A stretch of DNA of 64,000 nt, taken from contig CACXUY010000006.1 of NCBI GenBank assembly GCA_902770965.1, forward strand, positions 1 to 64,000, in the 5' to 3' direction. Positions 51,742 through 60,716 of the stretch are shown here, one piece after another (within the stretch, counting starts at the first letter, position 1; each line of letters begins with the position of its first letter). This DNA is from an uncultured Lachnospiraceae bacterium (lineage in GTDB: Bacteria; Bacillota; Clostridia; Lachnospirales; Lachnospiraceae). The notes beneath the pieces are model-generated. The model saw only the letters and a program-made list of their open reading frames with translations, did not search any database and had not been told where the DNA came from. The position numbers and the translations under genes are program-made.

Positions 51742-54327
51742 CTATTTTTTCTTCCTCGAGTACCACGTATCCTCCAGCGGCAGCTTCGTCCTCAGCCTTC
51801 CGTCGAACGCCCGATACGCGTTCTGCACGGCCGGCGCCGTCGGTATCGCCGCGATCTCTCCGATTCCCTTCGCGCCGTATGCTGTCTCAGGCAGCTCGTC
51901 CTTCTCCACGTATATCGCGTGGATGTCAGGTATGTCCGTCGCCCGCAGCAGGCCAAGCGTCCCGAATTTCACCTGAGGCACACAATCCTTCAGCGGCCAA
52001 TCCTCCGTCAAGGCATAACCCATACCCATGAGCACACCTCCCTCTATCTGCCCCTGGATCGCTATGGGATTAACCACCCTTCCCGAATCATGCGCAGCCC
52101 AGACCTCCTTAACCCGTCCCTCGTCATCAAGGATCACTACATGCGTCGCATATCCATAAGCGATGTGGCTCTTAGGAAACGGAACGTCCGCGCCGAGCAG
52201 ATCGGTCGGTTCGAAATATTCATAGAAGAACTCACGTCCCTCCAACGCCTCAAGGCTTCCCTCTTTCCTCATCGCCTCGCCAAGCCGCATCGCCGCCTGC
52301 CTTACCGCCTCACCGGTGAGGAGAGTCTGCCTCGACCCCGATGTGGTTCCGGAATCCGGAGCGTTCTCCGTGTTGTTCTTAGCGTTCCTTATCTTTGACA
52401 GCGGCAGGCCGGTCGCCTCCGCCACATCCTGGCAAAATACGGTAAGACAGCCCTGACCTATATCTGAAGCCGCGCTGTAGATCACCACCTGTCCATCTTC
52501 CACCGCCAGACGGCAGCGTCCCTTGTCCGGCATCCCGACTCCGATTCCCGCATTTTTCATCGAACACGCGATACCGGCTCTGCCGGGATTATTCTCATAG
52601 ACCTCCCTGACCGCCTCAAGCGTCTCCTTCAGAGCCGTTGAACTATCCGCGATCTGTCCGTTCGGCAGAACCTTGCCCGGCTCGATGGCGTTCCGGTAAC
52701 GAATCTCCCATGGGCTTATGCCGGCCTCGTCCGCAAGAAGGTCGATCAGGCTCTCCAGGGCAAACTGGCTCTGGCACACGCCGAACCCGCGGAACGCGCC
52801 GGCCGGCGGATTGTTCGTATATACGCCTATCCCCTTGATGTCCGTGTTCTGGTAGCAGTACGGCCCCACCGAATGGGTACAGGCGCGCTCAAGCACCGGT
52901 CCGCACAGCGACGCGTAAGCCCCGGTGTCGAACCAGATCGTGCAGTCAAGTCCTGTAAATATGCCGTTTTCATCGCAGCCTAAGGTGAATTCCGCCTCCA
53001 TAGCATGGCGCTTTGGATGGAAACGCAATGACTCCTGCCGTGAAAATTTCACCTTAACCGGCCGCTTAAAGCGATGAGCCGCCAAGGCCGCGATATGCTG
53101 CGTCGAGACATCCTCCTTGCCGCCGAAGCCGCCGCCCACCAGCTGATTTTCCACCACGATCCTCTCTTCCTGATCAAGCCATCCGAACATGATCGCGATC
53201 TCGCGGCGCGTGTCGTAAGCCCCCTGGTCGGAGCTTAACACCTTTATCCCATCCTTATAAGGAAATGCCACCGCGCATTCAGGCTCGAGAAACGCGTGCT
53301 CTGTAAAGGGCGTGGAAAATGAGCGGGTGACCTTATAGGCAGACTCAGCAAGTGCCTTCGCCGCGTCCCCTCGCGTTACATGGCGGTTCTTGAAAATGTT
53401 TCCGTCAGGATGAAGCTTTGGAGCATCCTTAGCCACGGCTTCGTGAATATTCCGCACAGGTTCAAGCGGCTCATAATCGATCTTGACCCGTTTTTTTGCC
53501 TCCTCAAGTATCTCCAGGGTCTCCGCGACCACAAGGCAGATGGCATCCCCCACACAGCGAGTGACATCGCCCTCCGCGATCATCACGTCCCAGTCCTGCA
53601 CGATATGCCCCACCTTGTTGTTCGGCACATCCTTCGCGGTCAGGACGCCCAGCACTCCCGGCATCGCCTCCGCCCCGCTGCTGTCTATCTTCAGGATACG
53701 CGCCCTCGGATAAGCCGAGCGGACAGCGGACGCGTGAACCATGCCCTCCATGTAGATGTCATCAGGATATTTGCCGTATCCGAGCACCTTTTCCCTGACG
53801 TCCACGCGGAAAGCCTTTTGGCCCACGCCGTAATCAGCACCGAGCTCAAGGTCAGCATCGATCGCTTCCTCGCCGCGCAGGATCGCCGCCGTCAGCTGTA
53901 TTGCCTCGATGATCTTTTTATAGCCCGTACAGCGGCAAATATTTCCTCGCAGGGCTTTCTTGATCTCATCTTCGCCGGGCGCAGGGTTGCTGTCCAGCAA
54001 TGCTTTCGCCGACATCACCATTCCCGGGGTGCAAAAACCGCACTGAACCGCTCCTTTTGAGCCAAAAGCGTAGACGAAGGCTTCCTTCTCAAGATCGCTG
54101 AGACCCTCCACCGTAGTAATTCTCTTGCCGTTCGCCTTCGCCGTCGTCAGCACACAGGCTCGTGTCGCTCTCCCGTCAACGATGATCGTGCAGGTGCCGC
54201 AGGCGCCCTCGCTGCAGCCATCCTTCACCGAGCATAGATGAAGGTCATCGCGCAGGTAACGCAGCATCGGTTTCATCGAGGAGGTTGTATATTCAGTTCC
54301 ATTTACGACAATGTGATACTCTTCCAT
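51742..54327 (-). CDS. xdh: Selenium-dependent xanthine dehydrogenase (molybdenum hydroxylase)
   Basis: An 861-residue fusion of the 2Fe-2S and molybdopterin subunits. Iron-sulfur ligands are CSEGACGTC (Cys38, 43, 46) and QCGFCTPGM...GNICRCTGY near 95-130. The molybdopterin part has QLVGGGFGGKEDVS, AFRGFGVCQSQFALE and GAKGIGEIAAIPTAPAV with the catalytic Glu. No FAD subunit is fused. The architecture and the adjoining ygfK and ssnA match the selenium-dependent hydroxylase group, which carries labile selenium instead of selenocysteine, and no in-frame TGA is present. It likely oxidises hypoxanthine or xanthine. Confidence 0.9.
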   Translation of the reverse strand: MEEYHIVVNGTEYTTSSMKPMLRYLRDDLHLCSVKDGCSEGACGTCTIIVDGRATRACVLTTAKANGKRITTVEGLSDLEKEAFVYAFGSKGAVQCGFCTPGMVMSAKALLDSNPAPGEDEIKKALRGNICRCTGYKKIIEAIQLTAAILRGEEAIDADLELGADYGVGQKAFRVDVREKVLGYGKYPDDIYMEGMVHASAVRSAYPRARILKIDSSGAEAMPGVLGVLTAKDVPNNKVGHIVQDWDVMIAEGDVTRCVGDAICLVVAETLEILEEAKKRVKIDYEPLEPVRNIHEAVAKDAPKLHPDGNIFKNRHVTRGDAAKALAESAYKVTRSFSTPFTEHAFLEPECAVAFPYKDGIKVLSSDQGAYDTRREIAIMFGWLDQEERIVVENQLVGGGFGGKEDVSTQHIAALAAHRFKRPVKVKFSRQESLRFHPKRHAMEAEFTLGCDENGIFTGLDCTIWFDTGAYASLCGPVLERACTHSVGPYCYQNTDIKGIGVYTNNPPAGAFRGFGVCQSQFALESLIDLLADEAGISPWEIRYRNAIEPGKVLPNGQIADSSTALKETLEAVREVYENNPGRAGIACSMKNAGIGVGMPDKGRCRLAVEDGQVVIYSAASDIGQGCLTVFCQDVAEATGLPLSKIRNAKNNTENAPDSGTTSGSRQTLLTGEAVRQAAMRLGEAMRKEGSLEALEGREFFYEYFEPTDLLGADVPFPKSHIAYGYATHVVILDDEGRVKEVWAAHDSGRVVNPIAIQGQIEGGVLMGMGYALTEDWPLKDCVPQVKFGTLGLLRATDIPDIHAIYVEKDELPETAYGAKGIGEIAAIPTAPAVQNAYRAFDGRLRTKLPLEDTWYSRKKK

Positions 54328-54330
54328 AAG

Positions 54331-54378
54331 CAGCTATTCCATTCCATAAATCTGGCAGCTATTCCATTCCATAAATCC
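54331..54378. repeat. 25-bp direct duplication upstream of xdh
   Basis: CAGCTATTCCATTCCATAAA occurs at 54331 and 54356, directly before the xdh start on the minus strand, and disturbs the usual ribosome-site region. Confidence 0.85.
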
Positions 54379-54477
54379 TTACTGTTTCCCTGTGCCTATA
54401 GTACTTTCTCTGTACGGGTTCTCCCCTTGCACGGGAGTGCTGTACAGGTTCTTAGGAAGACATCCATAAAAACATGA

Positions 54478-57400
54478 TCAGCGGGTTTTTATCCTGGCGT
54501 TCATCAGGTAAGGATAGTCCTTGATCACGGCAGCTGCTATTTTTCTTATGTATTCCGGCAGCCTGACATCATCAAGCTCCGCATCAAAGACCATGACCCG
54601 ACCTGCCTCCACATCTTTACCGCAAGCCGCCGAGCCGACCGCTTCGGGCTTTTTACCGCAAACCGCTAAGCCATCCGCTTCGGGCTTTTTATCGCAGGCC
54701 GCTAAGCCATCCGCTTCGGGCTTTTTATCGCAGGCCGCTAAGCCATCCGCTTCGGGTTTTTTATCACAAACCGAAGTACTCTCCGCTTCGCTGCTGTCTG
54801 TCAGCCGCACCCTGAACTTCCCAAAGTCCCCATTATCAAGCAGCAGGAATCCCTGATTCTCGCTGTTCTCAAAATCCTCCTCACTCCAGAAGAGGGTGAA
54901 CTTATCCTTATAAGGGCGGCCATCGTAAGGACAGAACACGGCACAGTTGCCGCACTCGTTGCACATCCCATCGACATGTATGATCTGTTCCTGAGCAAGA
55001 TCCGGCACCTTTATCGCGACATTTGCCCTGTTCGGACAGACATCGGCGCACACCTCACAGACCGTCGGACAGCCCAGGCAGCGGCTGTCCGGAGCCGCAG
55101 CTATCCCACCGAAAGCTTCTGCCGCTCCGCATGTACCTGCCGAATCGCCGGCCGTGCCGCATGTACCTGCCGGGTCGTCGGCCGCGCCGCATGTACCTGC
55201 CGAATCGCCGGTCGTGCCGCCCGCACTGCACCCGCAAGGTTCATTACGGGAAACAGGCCTGACCTCTCCACCGGCATCCGTCAGGCTGACCATTCCCTTC
55301 TTCATCAGGGGTTTGCTGATATCCGGATCAATATTTTCCTTGGTAAAGGTTTCATAAGATATTCCCGCGATAGCGGCAGCCGCCTTGGCCGCGTCAGCTA
55401 TCGCCTCAACCACCGTTGCCGGTCCTCTCCGCGCGTCGCCGATGGCGTACACATGGGGAACGCAGGTCTCCATCCCCTCGTCCGTCATAGGCCTGCCCTT
55501 CCTGTCTACAGCCGCGCCGCACTCCTCGTAGAGCCCGGTGTCGATCCGCTCGCCTACCGCCACTATGACCGTATCAGCCGGAACCTCCATTGTCCGTCCG
55601 GTGTCCACCGGCGACCTGCGGCCTGAAGCGTCAGGCTCTCCCATCTCCATCACTGAACAGGTCAGAATTCCGTCCCTCATGCCGACAGGCGAAAGCAGCT
55701 CGCAAAAATCAATCCCATCAGCGAGCGCTTCATCAAGCTCTTCTTCATCCGCCGGCATGTAGCGTCTGGTCCTGCGGTATATCAGGCGGACATTCTCCAC
55801 GCCATCGAGTCTCTTCGCTGCCCTGGCTACGTCCATGGCCGTGTTGCCGCCGCCGATGACAGCGACATTTTTCCCAACCGACAAAGCCTGAGGATAATTC
55901 TTTGCCAGATCAAGGAAATACAGCGCGTCCATCTCATCTCCGTACTTAAGACCCGCGGAGGATGGCATCCAGGCTCCCGTCGCGACGATAACATCGGTGT
56001 ATCCTTCCTCAAAGAGGATGCTGACGGAACCGACATCGATGCCGAAGCGGAATTTGGCGCCATAAGCCTTGCACAGCTCTATATCCTTGTCGATAGACTT
56101 ATCTGAAATTCGAAAACGCGGTATCGCATGGCGCACCACGCCGCCGAGCTGATGCCTGCGCTCAAAAACTGTGACGTCCACGCCGGCTCTTGAGAGGAAA
56201 TACGCCGCAGCCAGGCCGGCTGGACCGCCGCCTATCACAGCAACCTTTCTCACCTTATCAGCTGTCTCGCTGCGAGCACCCGAATCACCTCGCAACGCTT
56301 CACCGCAACCCGCTTCAAAAGCAGCGCCGCCACCGGCATTGTCATCACATCCAGTATTTCCAGCACATTCCGCTGCTTGCCTTTCCCTGACTTCAGCTTC
56401 TTCCTCTCTTTTCAACGCCTCCGCTATGAGCACGGCTCCGGCTTTTCTCATCTCAGAGAGCACCTTGTCATAGCCCGACTCAGCCGCTGTCAGCTTCGCC
56501 TCGCGGATGCGGACGGAGCTTTCATAATGATTCCTCATGCATTTATCGCCGCAGTGGTGAGGGCAGAGTGTGCCGGTTATGAAAGGAAGGGCATTTCTCT
56601 CAAGGATGATACGAAGGGCATCCTCATTGCGCCCCTCATTTACCGCCCGCAGATAAGCCGGAATATCCTGCTCTATAGGGCAGCCGCTGCGGCAGGGGGA
56701 GGTAAAACAGTCTGCCAGAGGCAGCTTCCTCCTGATCTTCCTGTTCGGCAAAGGCTTCACAGGCTTTCGGTAATGCCTATCGACGCCTGCCTTCTCATCG
56801 AGAGCCGCCACCGCGTCCACCGATATGCCGTCGAACGCTCTTCCATCATCTTCCATAAAATCATACGCGATCTGTCCGAACCTCCTGTAGCCTCCGGGCT
56901 TCAGCACCGTAGTCGCCATGGTGACAGGCCAGATTCCCGCGTCATAAAGATCCCTGATGTTGTAGATATCCGCCCCTCCCGAGAAGGATATTCGCAACCC
57001 ACCGCCGAATTCTTCGGCGATCCTCCGCGCGGCATGAATAGTCAACGCGTGAAGCGCCCTTCCTGACATATACATTTCCTGACTGGGCAGCTCTCCCGCG
57101 GCTACATCCACAGGGAAGGTGTTTGTGAGCTTCAGTCCGAACTCCAGGCCCTTCTCCGAGCAAAGCGCCGACAGGCGGCGGAACATGGGAACCGCGTCCT
57201 CCCACTGCAGGTCTTCCCTGAAATGATGGTCGTCAAAAACTATGTAACCGAAGCCCAATGCGTCGAGCCTCTGTCTGGCATATTCATAGCCCAGCAGCGT
57301 CGGATTACATTTTATATAGGTATGAAGTCCCTTCTCACGGATAAGGTAAGCCGCGATCCGCTCGATCTCCTCCGGAGGACATCCGTGCAGGGTGGATTCA

Positions 57401-58041
57401 GTTATTGAGGACGAGATCCTGGCGGAAATATTTCTCACATAAGCTTCATCGATCCGGCTGAAGCTGTCAAGATTCTCCAATGTCCAGTTCACGCACTCAT
57501 GCCAGGTCTCCGTGGCGGAAGCGTCCTTCAAGCCCTCTATAAACGCGTCAATCTTGGGGGACTGTATTCCCGCAAGGTCGTAGCCCACGGACATGTTGAA
57601 GACGAAGCCGTCAGGATCCCCGAAATTCATCTCCTTCGCCAGCAGCTTACAGGCGAACCACGCCTTGATGTACTCAGACAACGCCTGCGGCACAGTGAGC
57701 TCCGTCGACCATTCACAGTTATAACACTCATCCGCGGCATTTATGCAGGGCTTCGGCACGCAGGCCGCAAGCTGGGCGCCGTCCATGATCTGTACCGTCT
57801 TCAGCTCGAAGAAACGACTCCCCGCGACATACGCCGCCACGATATTCTGGGCAAGCTGAGTGTTTGGCCCGGCGGCAGGTCCAAAAGGTGCCTCGACCTT
57901 CTCTCCAAAAATCGGAAGGAGCGCCTTTTTATTATATTTCGTCTCGGCAGGAACGCCGAAGATGCTCCCCTGACTTTTATATTCGCTGAGCACCCAGCTC
58001 ATCAAATTCGAAAATGGAATCGGACGCATGATATCGCTCAT
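54478..58041 (-). CDS. ygfK: YgfK-family flavin/iron-sulfur oxidoreductase (putative selenate reductase subunit)
   Basis: A 1187-residue electron-transfer protein. About 1-430 is dihydroorotate-dehydrogenase-like. About 440-570 is a GltD-type 4Fe-4S region (CRSGCP, CPHHCGDKC). Then come FAD- and NAD(P)-binding Rossmann motifs (VAVIGGGPAGLAAAYFL near 600, VAVIGGGNTAMDVARA near 720) and a C-terminal ferredoxin domain (CLGCPTVCEVCADVCP, CNECGNCAVFCP). It probably passes electrons from the hydroxylase to NAD(P) or ferredoxin. E. coli YgfK is ~1030 residues. The extra length here is two repeat tracts: GTCGAADDPA x3 before the ferredoxin domain and CDKKPEADGLAA x4 near the C-terminus. Confidence 0.9.
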   Translation of the reverse strand: MSDIMRPIPFSNLMSWVLSEYKSQGSIFGVPAETKYNKKALLPIFGEKVEAPFGPAAGPNTQLAQNIVAAYVAGSRFFELKTVQIMDGAQLAACVPKPCINAADECYNCEWSTELTVPQALSEYIKAWFACKLLAKEMNFGDPDGFVFNMSVGYDLAGIQSPKIDAFIEGLKDASATETWHECVNWTLENLDSFSRIDEAYVRNISARISSSITESTLHGCPPEEIERIAAYLIREKGLHTYIKCNPTLLGYEYARQRLDALGFGYIVFDDHHFREDLQWEDAVPMFRRLSALCSEKGLEFGLKLTNTFPVDVAAGELPSQEMYMSGRALHALTIHAARRIAEEFGGGLRISFSGGADIYNIRDLYDAGIWPVTMATTVLKPGGYRRFGQIAYDFMEDDGRAFDGISVDAVAALDEKAGVDRHYRKPVKPLPNRKIRRKLPLADCFTSPCRSGCPIEQDIPAYLRAVNEGRNEDALRIILERNALPFITGTLCPHHCGDKCMRNHYESSVRIREAKLTAAESGYDKVLSEMRKAGAVLIAEALKREEEAEVRERQAAECAGNTGCDDNAGGGAAFEAGCGEALRGDSGARSETADKVRKVAVIGGGPAGLAAAYFLSRAGVDVTVFERRHQLGGVVRHAIPRFRISDKSIDKDIELCKAYGAKFRFGIDVGSVSILFEEGYTDVIVATGAWMPSSAGLKYGDEMDALYFLDLAKNYPQALSVGKNVAVIGGGNTAMDVARAAKRLDGVENVRLIYRRTRRYMPADEEELDEALADGIDFCELLSPVGMRDGILTCSVMEMGEPDASGRRSPVDTGRTMEVPADTVIVAVGERIDTGLYEECGAAVDRKGRPMTDEGMETCVPHVYAIGDARRGPATVVEAIADAAKAAAAIAGISYETFTKENIDPDISKPLMKKGMVSLTDAGGEVRPVSRNEPCGCSAGGTTGDSAGTCGAADDPAGTCGTAGDSAGTCGAAEAFGGIAAAPDSRCLGCPTVCEVCADVCPNRANVAIKVPDLAQEQIIHVDGMCNECGNCAVFCPYDGRPYKDKFTLFWSEEDFENSENQGFLLLDNGDFGKFRVRLTDSSEAESTSVCDKKPEADGLAACDKKPEADGLAACDKKPEADGLAVCGKKPEAVGSAACGKDVEAGRVMVFDAELDDVRLPEYIRKIAAAVIKDYPYLMNARIKTR
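54614..54775. repeat. 36-bp in-frame tandem repeats in ygfK
   Basis: Units at 54639, 54675 and 54711, plus partial units on both sides, encode CDKKPEADGLAA. The second and third are almost identical, so duplication is recent. Confidence 0.9.
55127..55220. repeat. 30-bp in-frame tandem repeats in ygfK
   Basis: Three units beginning CCGCATGTACCTGCC at 55127, 55157 and 55187 encode Gly-Thr-Cys-Gly-rich decapeptides. Confidence 0.9.
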
Positions 58042-58092
58042 ATTATCCTCCTCTGTCAGCGCTGTTTTTTATCTGTATTATTGATATCTGCC

Positions 58093-58196
58093 CTATGGGT
58101 ACGGTCTATACGGCTGTCCTATGGGCGCGATCTGTACGGCTGCCCTCCCGGTGCATTCTATACGGCTGCCCTCCCGGTGCCGGTTCAGCCGCACTG
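58093..58196. repeat. 26-bp tandem repeats between ssnA and ygfK
   Basis: Units start at 58093, 58119, 58145 and 58171 (CTATGGGNNCGNTCTRTACGGCTG type). They fill half of the spacer. Confidence 0.88.
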
Positions 58197-58250
58197 ATGC
58201 CGGGCATGCGGACGCAGTCTGCGCGGCTGCTGCTCCCCATCATGTTCTTT

Positions 58251-59591
58251 TCAGTATGTCCTGTGGTTCAGCTCGCCCCAGAGCCTCCTGCTCTGCTCAA
58301 GCGTCCACGCGTTGATCTTCTCCTCATCGATGCCCACGAACTCCCTGTCCTTATACAGCACTCTTCCGTTTATGATCGTGGTGCGGCAGCTGCGGCCCAT
58401 CATGCCGAACAACATGTGTCCGTCCACATTTTCTTCTGAAAATGGAGTGAAGGGCTTGTAATCCATGACGATGACATCCGCGGCGGCTCCCGGAGACAGC
58501 ACTCCAAGAGGCTTTCGGAAGTACTTCGCCGCGATGGCAGCGTTGTTGGCAAAGAGCATCTGCATTGCTTCGCCCCACGCGACGTTCGGCAGGCAGGCGT
58601 TATGCCGCTGTATGATAAGGAACACCTTGAGGCTCTCAAGCATGTCATGGGTGTAGGCGTCCGTTCCCATGCCCACCAATATGCCCTTTTTCATCATCTG
58701 AAGGACCGGAGCGCAGCCCACGGCATTCCCCATGTTGGACTCGGGATTGTTCACCACCATCGTACCGGTCTCCTTTATGACATCCATCTCGGACGGGCTC
58801 ACATGAATGCAGTGCCCGAGCAGGGTCTTCTCCCCAAGTATGCCGTGCGCCAACAGGCGGTTCACCGGTTTGCACCCATAGTTTCTCAAGCTGTCATAGA
58901 CATCGTTCATGCCCTCCGAGACATGGATGTGGAAACCCGTCAGCCCGTCATTTGCCTCTGCCATCTTCTCAAATGTCTTATCCGAGATGGTAAAAAGCGC
59001 ATGGCCGCCGAACATAGCCCGAATCATGTCATCGTCTTCCTTCGCCGCCCACCTCGCAAACTCCGCGTTCTCCCGGATGCTCTGATCGCGTTTCTCCTCA
59101 CCGTCTCTGTCTGAGACCTCGTAGCACAAACAGGCGCGGATACCAAGCTCGCGGCACACGTCCTTGATCGCGAAGAGTGACCCCGGTATCTGTGCGAAGC
59201 TGGCATGGTGGTCAAATATCGTGGTCACCCCGTCGCGGATGCAGTCCAGCACGGTAGCGTACGCGCTCGCCCTGGTTCCGTCCAGCGTGAGATGGCGGTC
59301 GATATTCCACCACATCCCCTCCAGCACCTCCAAAAAATTAGTTGGGTTGTTGCCCTCTATCGCCAGGCCGCGGGCCAAGCCTGAGTAGATATGGGTGTGG
59401 GCATTGATAAATCCCGGCATGATGACACCGCCTCCGGCGTCCACGAACTCTGCTTCGGGGTATTTATCTTTCATCCCGGAAAAATCGCCCGTCTCAAGTA
59501 TGATATCGCCGTCGATCACCACGGCGCCGTCCCGATAATAAGGGTTCTTGCTGTCGCGGGTCACCACCCGTCCATTTCCCACTAAGATCAT
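58251..59591 (-). CDS. ssnA: Putative aminohydrolase SsnA
   Basis: A 446-residue amidohydrolase found with selenium-dependent molybdenum hydroxylases. Metal sites are FINAHTHIYSGLARG (near 62), TGFHIHVSEG, LLGHCIHVSP and MGTDAYTHDMLES. It probably deaminates or opens a purine-type ring, but its substrate has not been established. The ATG at 59591 follows GGAGGACGAT; the reading frame is open further upstream only because it runs through a dispersed repeat. First gene of the ssnA-ygfK-xdh set. Confidence 0.9.
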   Translation of the reverse strand: MILVGNGRVVTRDSKNPYYRDGAVVIDGDIILETGDFSGMKDKYPEAEFVDAGGGVIMPGFINAHTHIYSGLARGLAIEGNNPTNFLEVLEGMWWNIDRHLTLDGTRASAYATVLDCIRDGVTTIFDHHASFAQIPGSLFAIKDVCRELGIRACLCYEVSDRDGEEKRDQSIRENAEFARWAAKEDDDMIRAMFGGHALFTISDKTFEKMAEANDGLTGFHIHVSEGMNDVYDSLRNYGCKPVNRLLAHGILGEKTLLGHCIHVSPSEMDVIKETGTMVVNNPESNMGNAVGCAPVLQMMKKGILVGMGTDAYTHDMLESLKVFLIIQRHNACLPNVAWGEAMQMLFANNAAIAAKYFRKPLGVLSPGAAADVIVMDYKPFTPFSEENVDGHMLFGMMGRSCRTTIINGRVLYKDREFVGIDEEKINAWTLEQSRRLWGELNHRTY

Positions 59592-59608
59592 ATCGTCCTC
59601 CTGTTCCC

Positions 59609-59662
59609 GGCATGCAGGTTTACAAAGCAAACATCCATAGCACGCCTGTGCTGCCACAACGT
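59609..59662 (-). repeat. Partial repeat A (copy 4) joined to a second tail
   Basis: The end of an A element (GCACGCCTGTGCTGCCACAACGT half-stem) lies in the ssnA leader, pointing to ssnA. It abuts an inverted tail GGCATGCAGGTTTAC, so two tails face each other as a near-palindrome. Confidence 0.75.
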
Positions 59663-59704
59663 AAGCCTACATAGCGCCACACGTGCTACCGCCATTTTCT
59701 TTGT

Positions 59705-59733
59705 ATTATAAGCTTACCCTGCTTTCTTTTAAA
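59705..59733 (-). promoter_or_regulatory. Promoter of the ssnA-ygfK-xdh cluster
   Basis: TTTAAA (59733-59728), a 17-bp spacer and a perfect TATAAT (59710-59705) on the minus strand, upstream of the partial repeat and ssnA. Confidence 0.6.
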
Positions 59734-59742
59734 TAGTTTTCT

Positions 59743-59875
59743 TGTCCGGTATGAGCACGGGCTCGCGCAGCGGGCGGAAAGTGCGAATACCGGTTAGCGT
59801 GGCGGGAGTGCGGAGCACGGAGCCACGCGGGGACTTATAAAGTATGGTTGTGCCAAACTTGGCATGCAGGTTTAC
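59743..59875 (+). repeat. Dispersed repeat B, copy 2
   Basis: An inverted, about 90 % identical copy of B1, with the same three palindromes and ending GGCATGCAGGTTTAC. It precedes the promoter at 59919 and the small gene at 60056. Confidence 0.87.
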
Positions 59876-59918
59876 TGTCTCATTTCTGTATAAACTGTCC
59901 TTTATGAAGTGTTTTGGC

Positions 59919-59948
59919 TTGACACCCATTTAACACTGCCTTTACAAT
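59919..59948 (+). promoter_or_regulatory. Promoter of the small gene at 60056
   Basis: TTGACA (59919-59924), an 18-bp spacer and TACAAT (59943-59948), leaving a leader of about 100 bases. Confidence 0.7.
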
Positions 59949-60055
59949 ATCTTAAAGCAGGATCTTACGGCAGACGTGATTGTATGCCTTGTCTCATACT
60001 TATTATGGGGTAATCTTTTATCTGTAGATCAACAAATAAAACATTGGAGGTAGAT

Positions 60056-60322
60056 ATGAGATTCTGGGCAAAGATAGTAAACCACCGACGGGTCGAGCGC
60101 GACACGGTCATTGAAGATTACAGCAGCTCAAACCGGACACAGAAGGTGACGGATGCGCTTCAGTCAGCCTGCGCCGAGTTCGACCTGGCCGTTCCAATGT
60201 GGCTGGATGTGAACATAAGAGATTTTCAGCGGACCGCCAAGGTTCGTTTCGGACCGGATTCCTTCGGTGAGCCGATAGATTTCCAATATTTTGAGTTTCA
60301 GGTTATAGAAGAAGACTATTAG
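60056..60322 (+). CDS. Small conserved-looking hypothetical protein
   Basis: 88 residues (MRFWAKIVNHRRVERDTVIEDY... FEFQVIEEDY), soluble, with alternating beta and helical character. It resembles short uncharacterised Lachnospiraceae proteins that start the same way, but no function is known to me. The ATG at 60056 follows GGAGGTAGAT exactly; a TTG four codons earlier lies in the ribosome site. It has its own promoter and a GC hairpin downstream. Confidence 0.75.
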   Translation: MRFWAKIVNHRRVERDTVIEDYSSSNRTQKVTDALQSACAEFDLAVPMWLDVNIRDFQRTAKVRFGPDSFGEPIDFQYFEFQVIEEDY

Positions 60323-60323
60323 G

Positions 60324-60350
60324 GGGGAGTGCTGACGACCAACGCTCCCC
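60324..60350 (+). terminator. Hairpin after the small gene
   Basis: GGGGAGTG-loop-CGCTCCCC begins 2 bp after the stop but has no T-run, so it is a weak terminator or an mRNA 3' end structure. Confidence 0.45.
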
Positions 60351-60451
60351 CTCAGTTCATCTTACCGGCTATGATTTGTACCGTTCCGAATTTCAGCTCG
60401 GTCTTATTTCTGAGTAACCCAATTTAAGTCCGGTTTTATTTAAGCCCTGCT

Positions 60452-60613
60452 TCATTTAAGTCCGGCTTCGTTCATCAATTTTTTGATATACGAGAGCGAC
60501 AGCTCCGCATTGTTCTCAGGCGGCGAGGGCGGCATCTCAAAAGTCAATACCCCATCGAAACCGGAATCTCTTATCGCCTCTATGATTTCCTTGAAATCAA
60601 GCTTAGAGTCCAT
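60452..60613 (-). pseudogene. Remnant of a sugar phosphate isomerase/epimerase
   Basis: About 54 codons on the minus strand read PMDSKLDFKEIIEAIRDSG, then FDGVLTFEMPPSPPENN and SYIKKLMNEAGLK followed by a stop. This is the C-terminal end of a xylose-isomerase-like TIM-barrel protein, in which GxIDFKEII...LRxxGYDG and LTFEMPP are typical. An in-frame TAG lies just upstream, and the N-terminal ~200 residues are absent. The neighbouring pgi 3' end is duplicated at the break. Confidence 0.65.
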
Positions 60614-60662
60614 AGGGGTGACACGCTTTTCACCCTATCCTCAATAGCCCTCTTGGCTTTGG

Positions 60663-60716
60663 CCGTTGCTTTACAGCCTCTTCAGCAGTCCGTTGCTTTA
60701 CAGCCTCTTCAGCAGT
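60663..60716. repeat. Perfect 27-bp tandem duplication at the end of pgi
   Basis: The 27 bp at 60663-60689 and 60690-60716 are identical and include the last codons and stop of pgi, so the duplicate carries a second copy of the gene end. Confidence 0.95.

Noticed and set aside
53380-54060. A 226-codon frame opposite the xanthine dehydrogenase
   Set aside because: Antisense shadow: the xanthine dehydrogenase on the other strand shows family motifs throughout.
51742-54327. Selenocysteine codon in the Se-dependent xanthine dehydrogenase
   Set aside because: No in-frame TGA is present; this enzyme class uses a labile selenium ligand, not selenocysteine.
57499-58197. A 232-codon frame opposite ygfK
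   Set aside because: Antisense shadow that ends in the 26-bp tandem repeats; no ribosome site.
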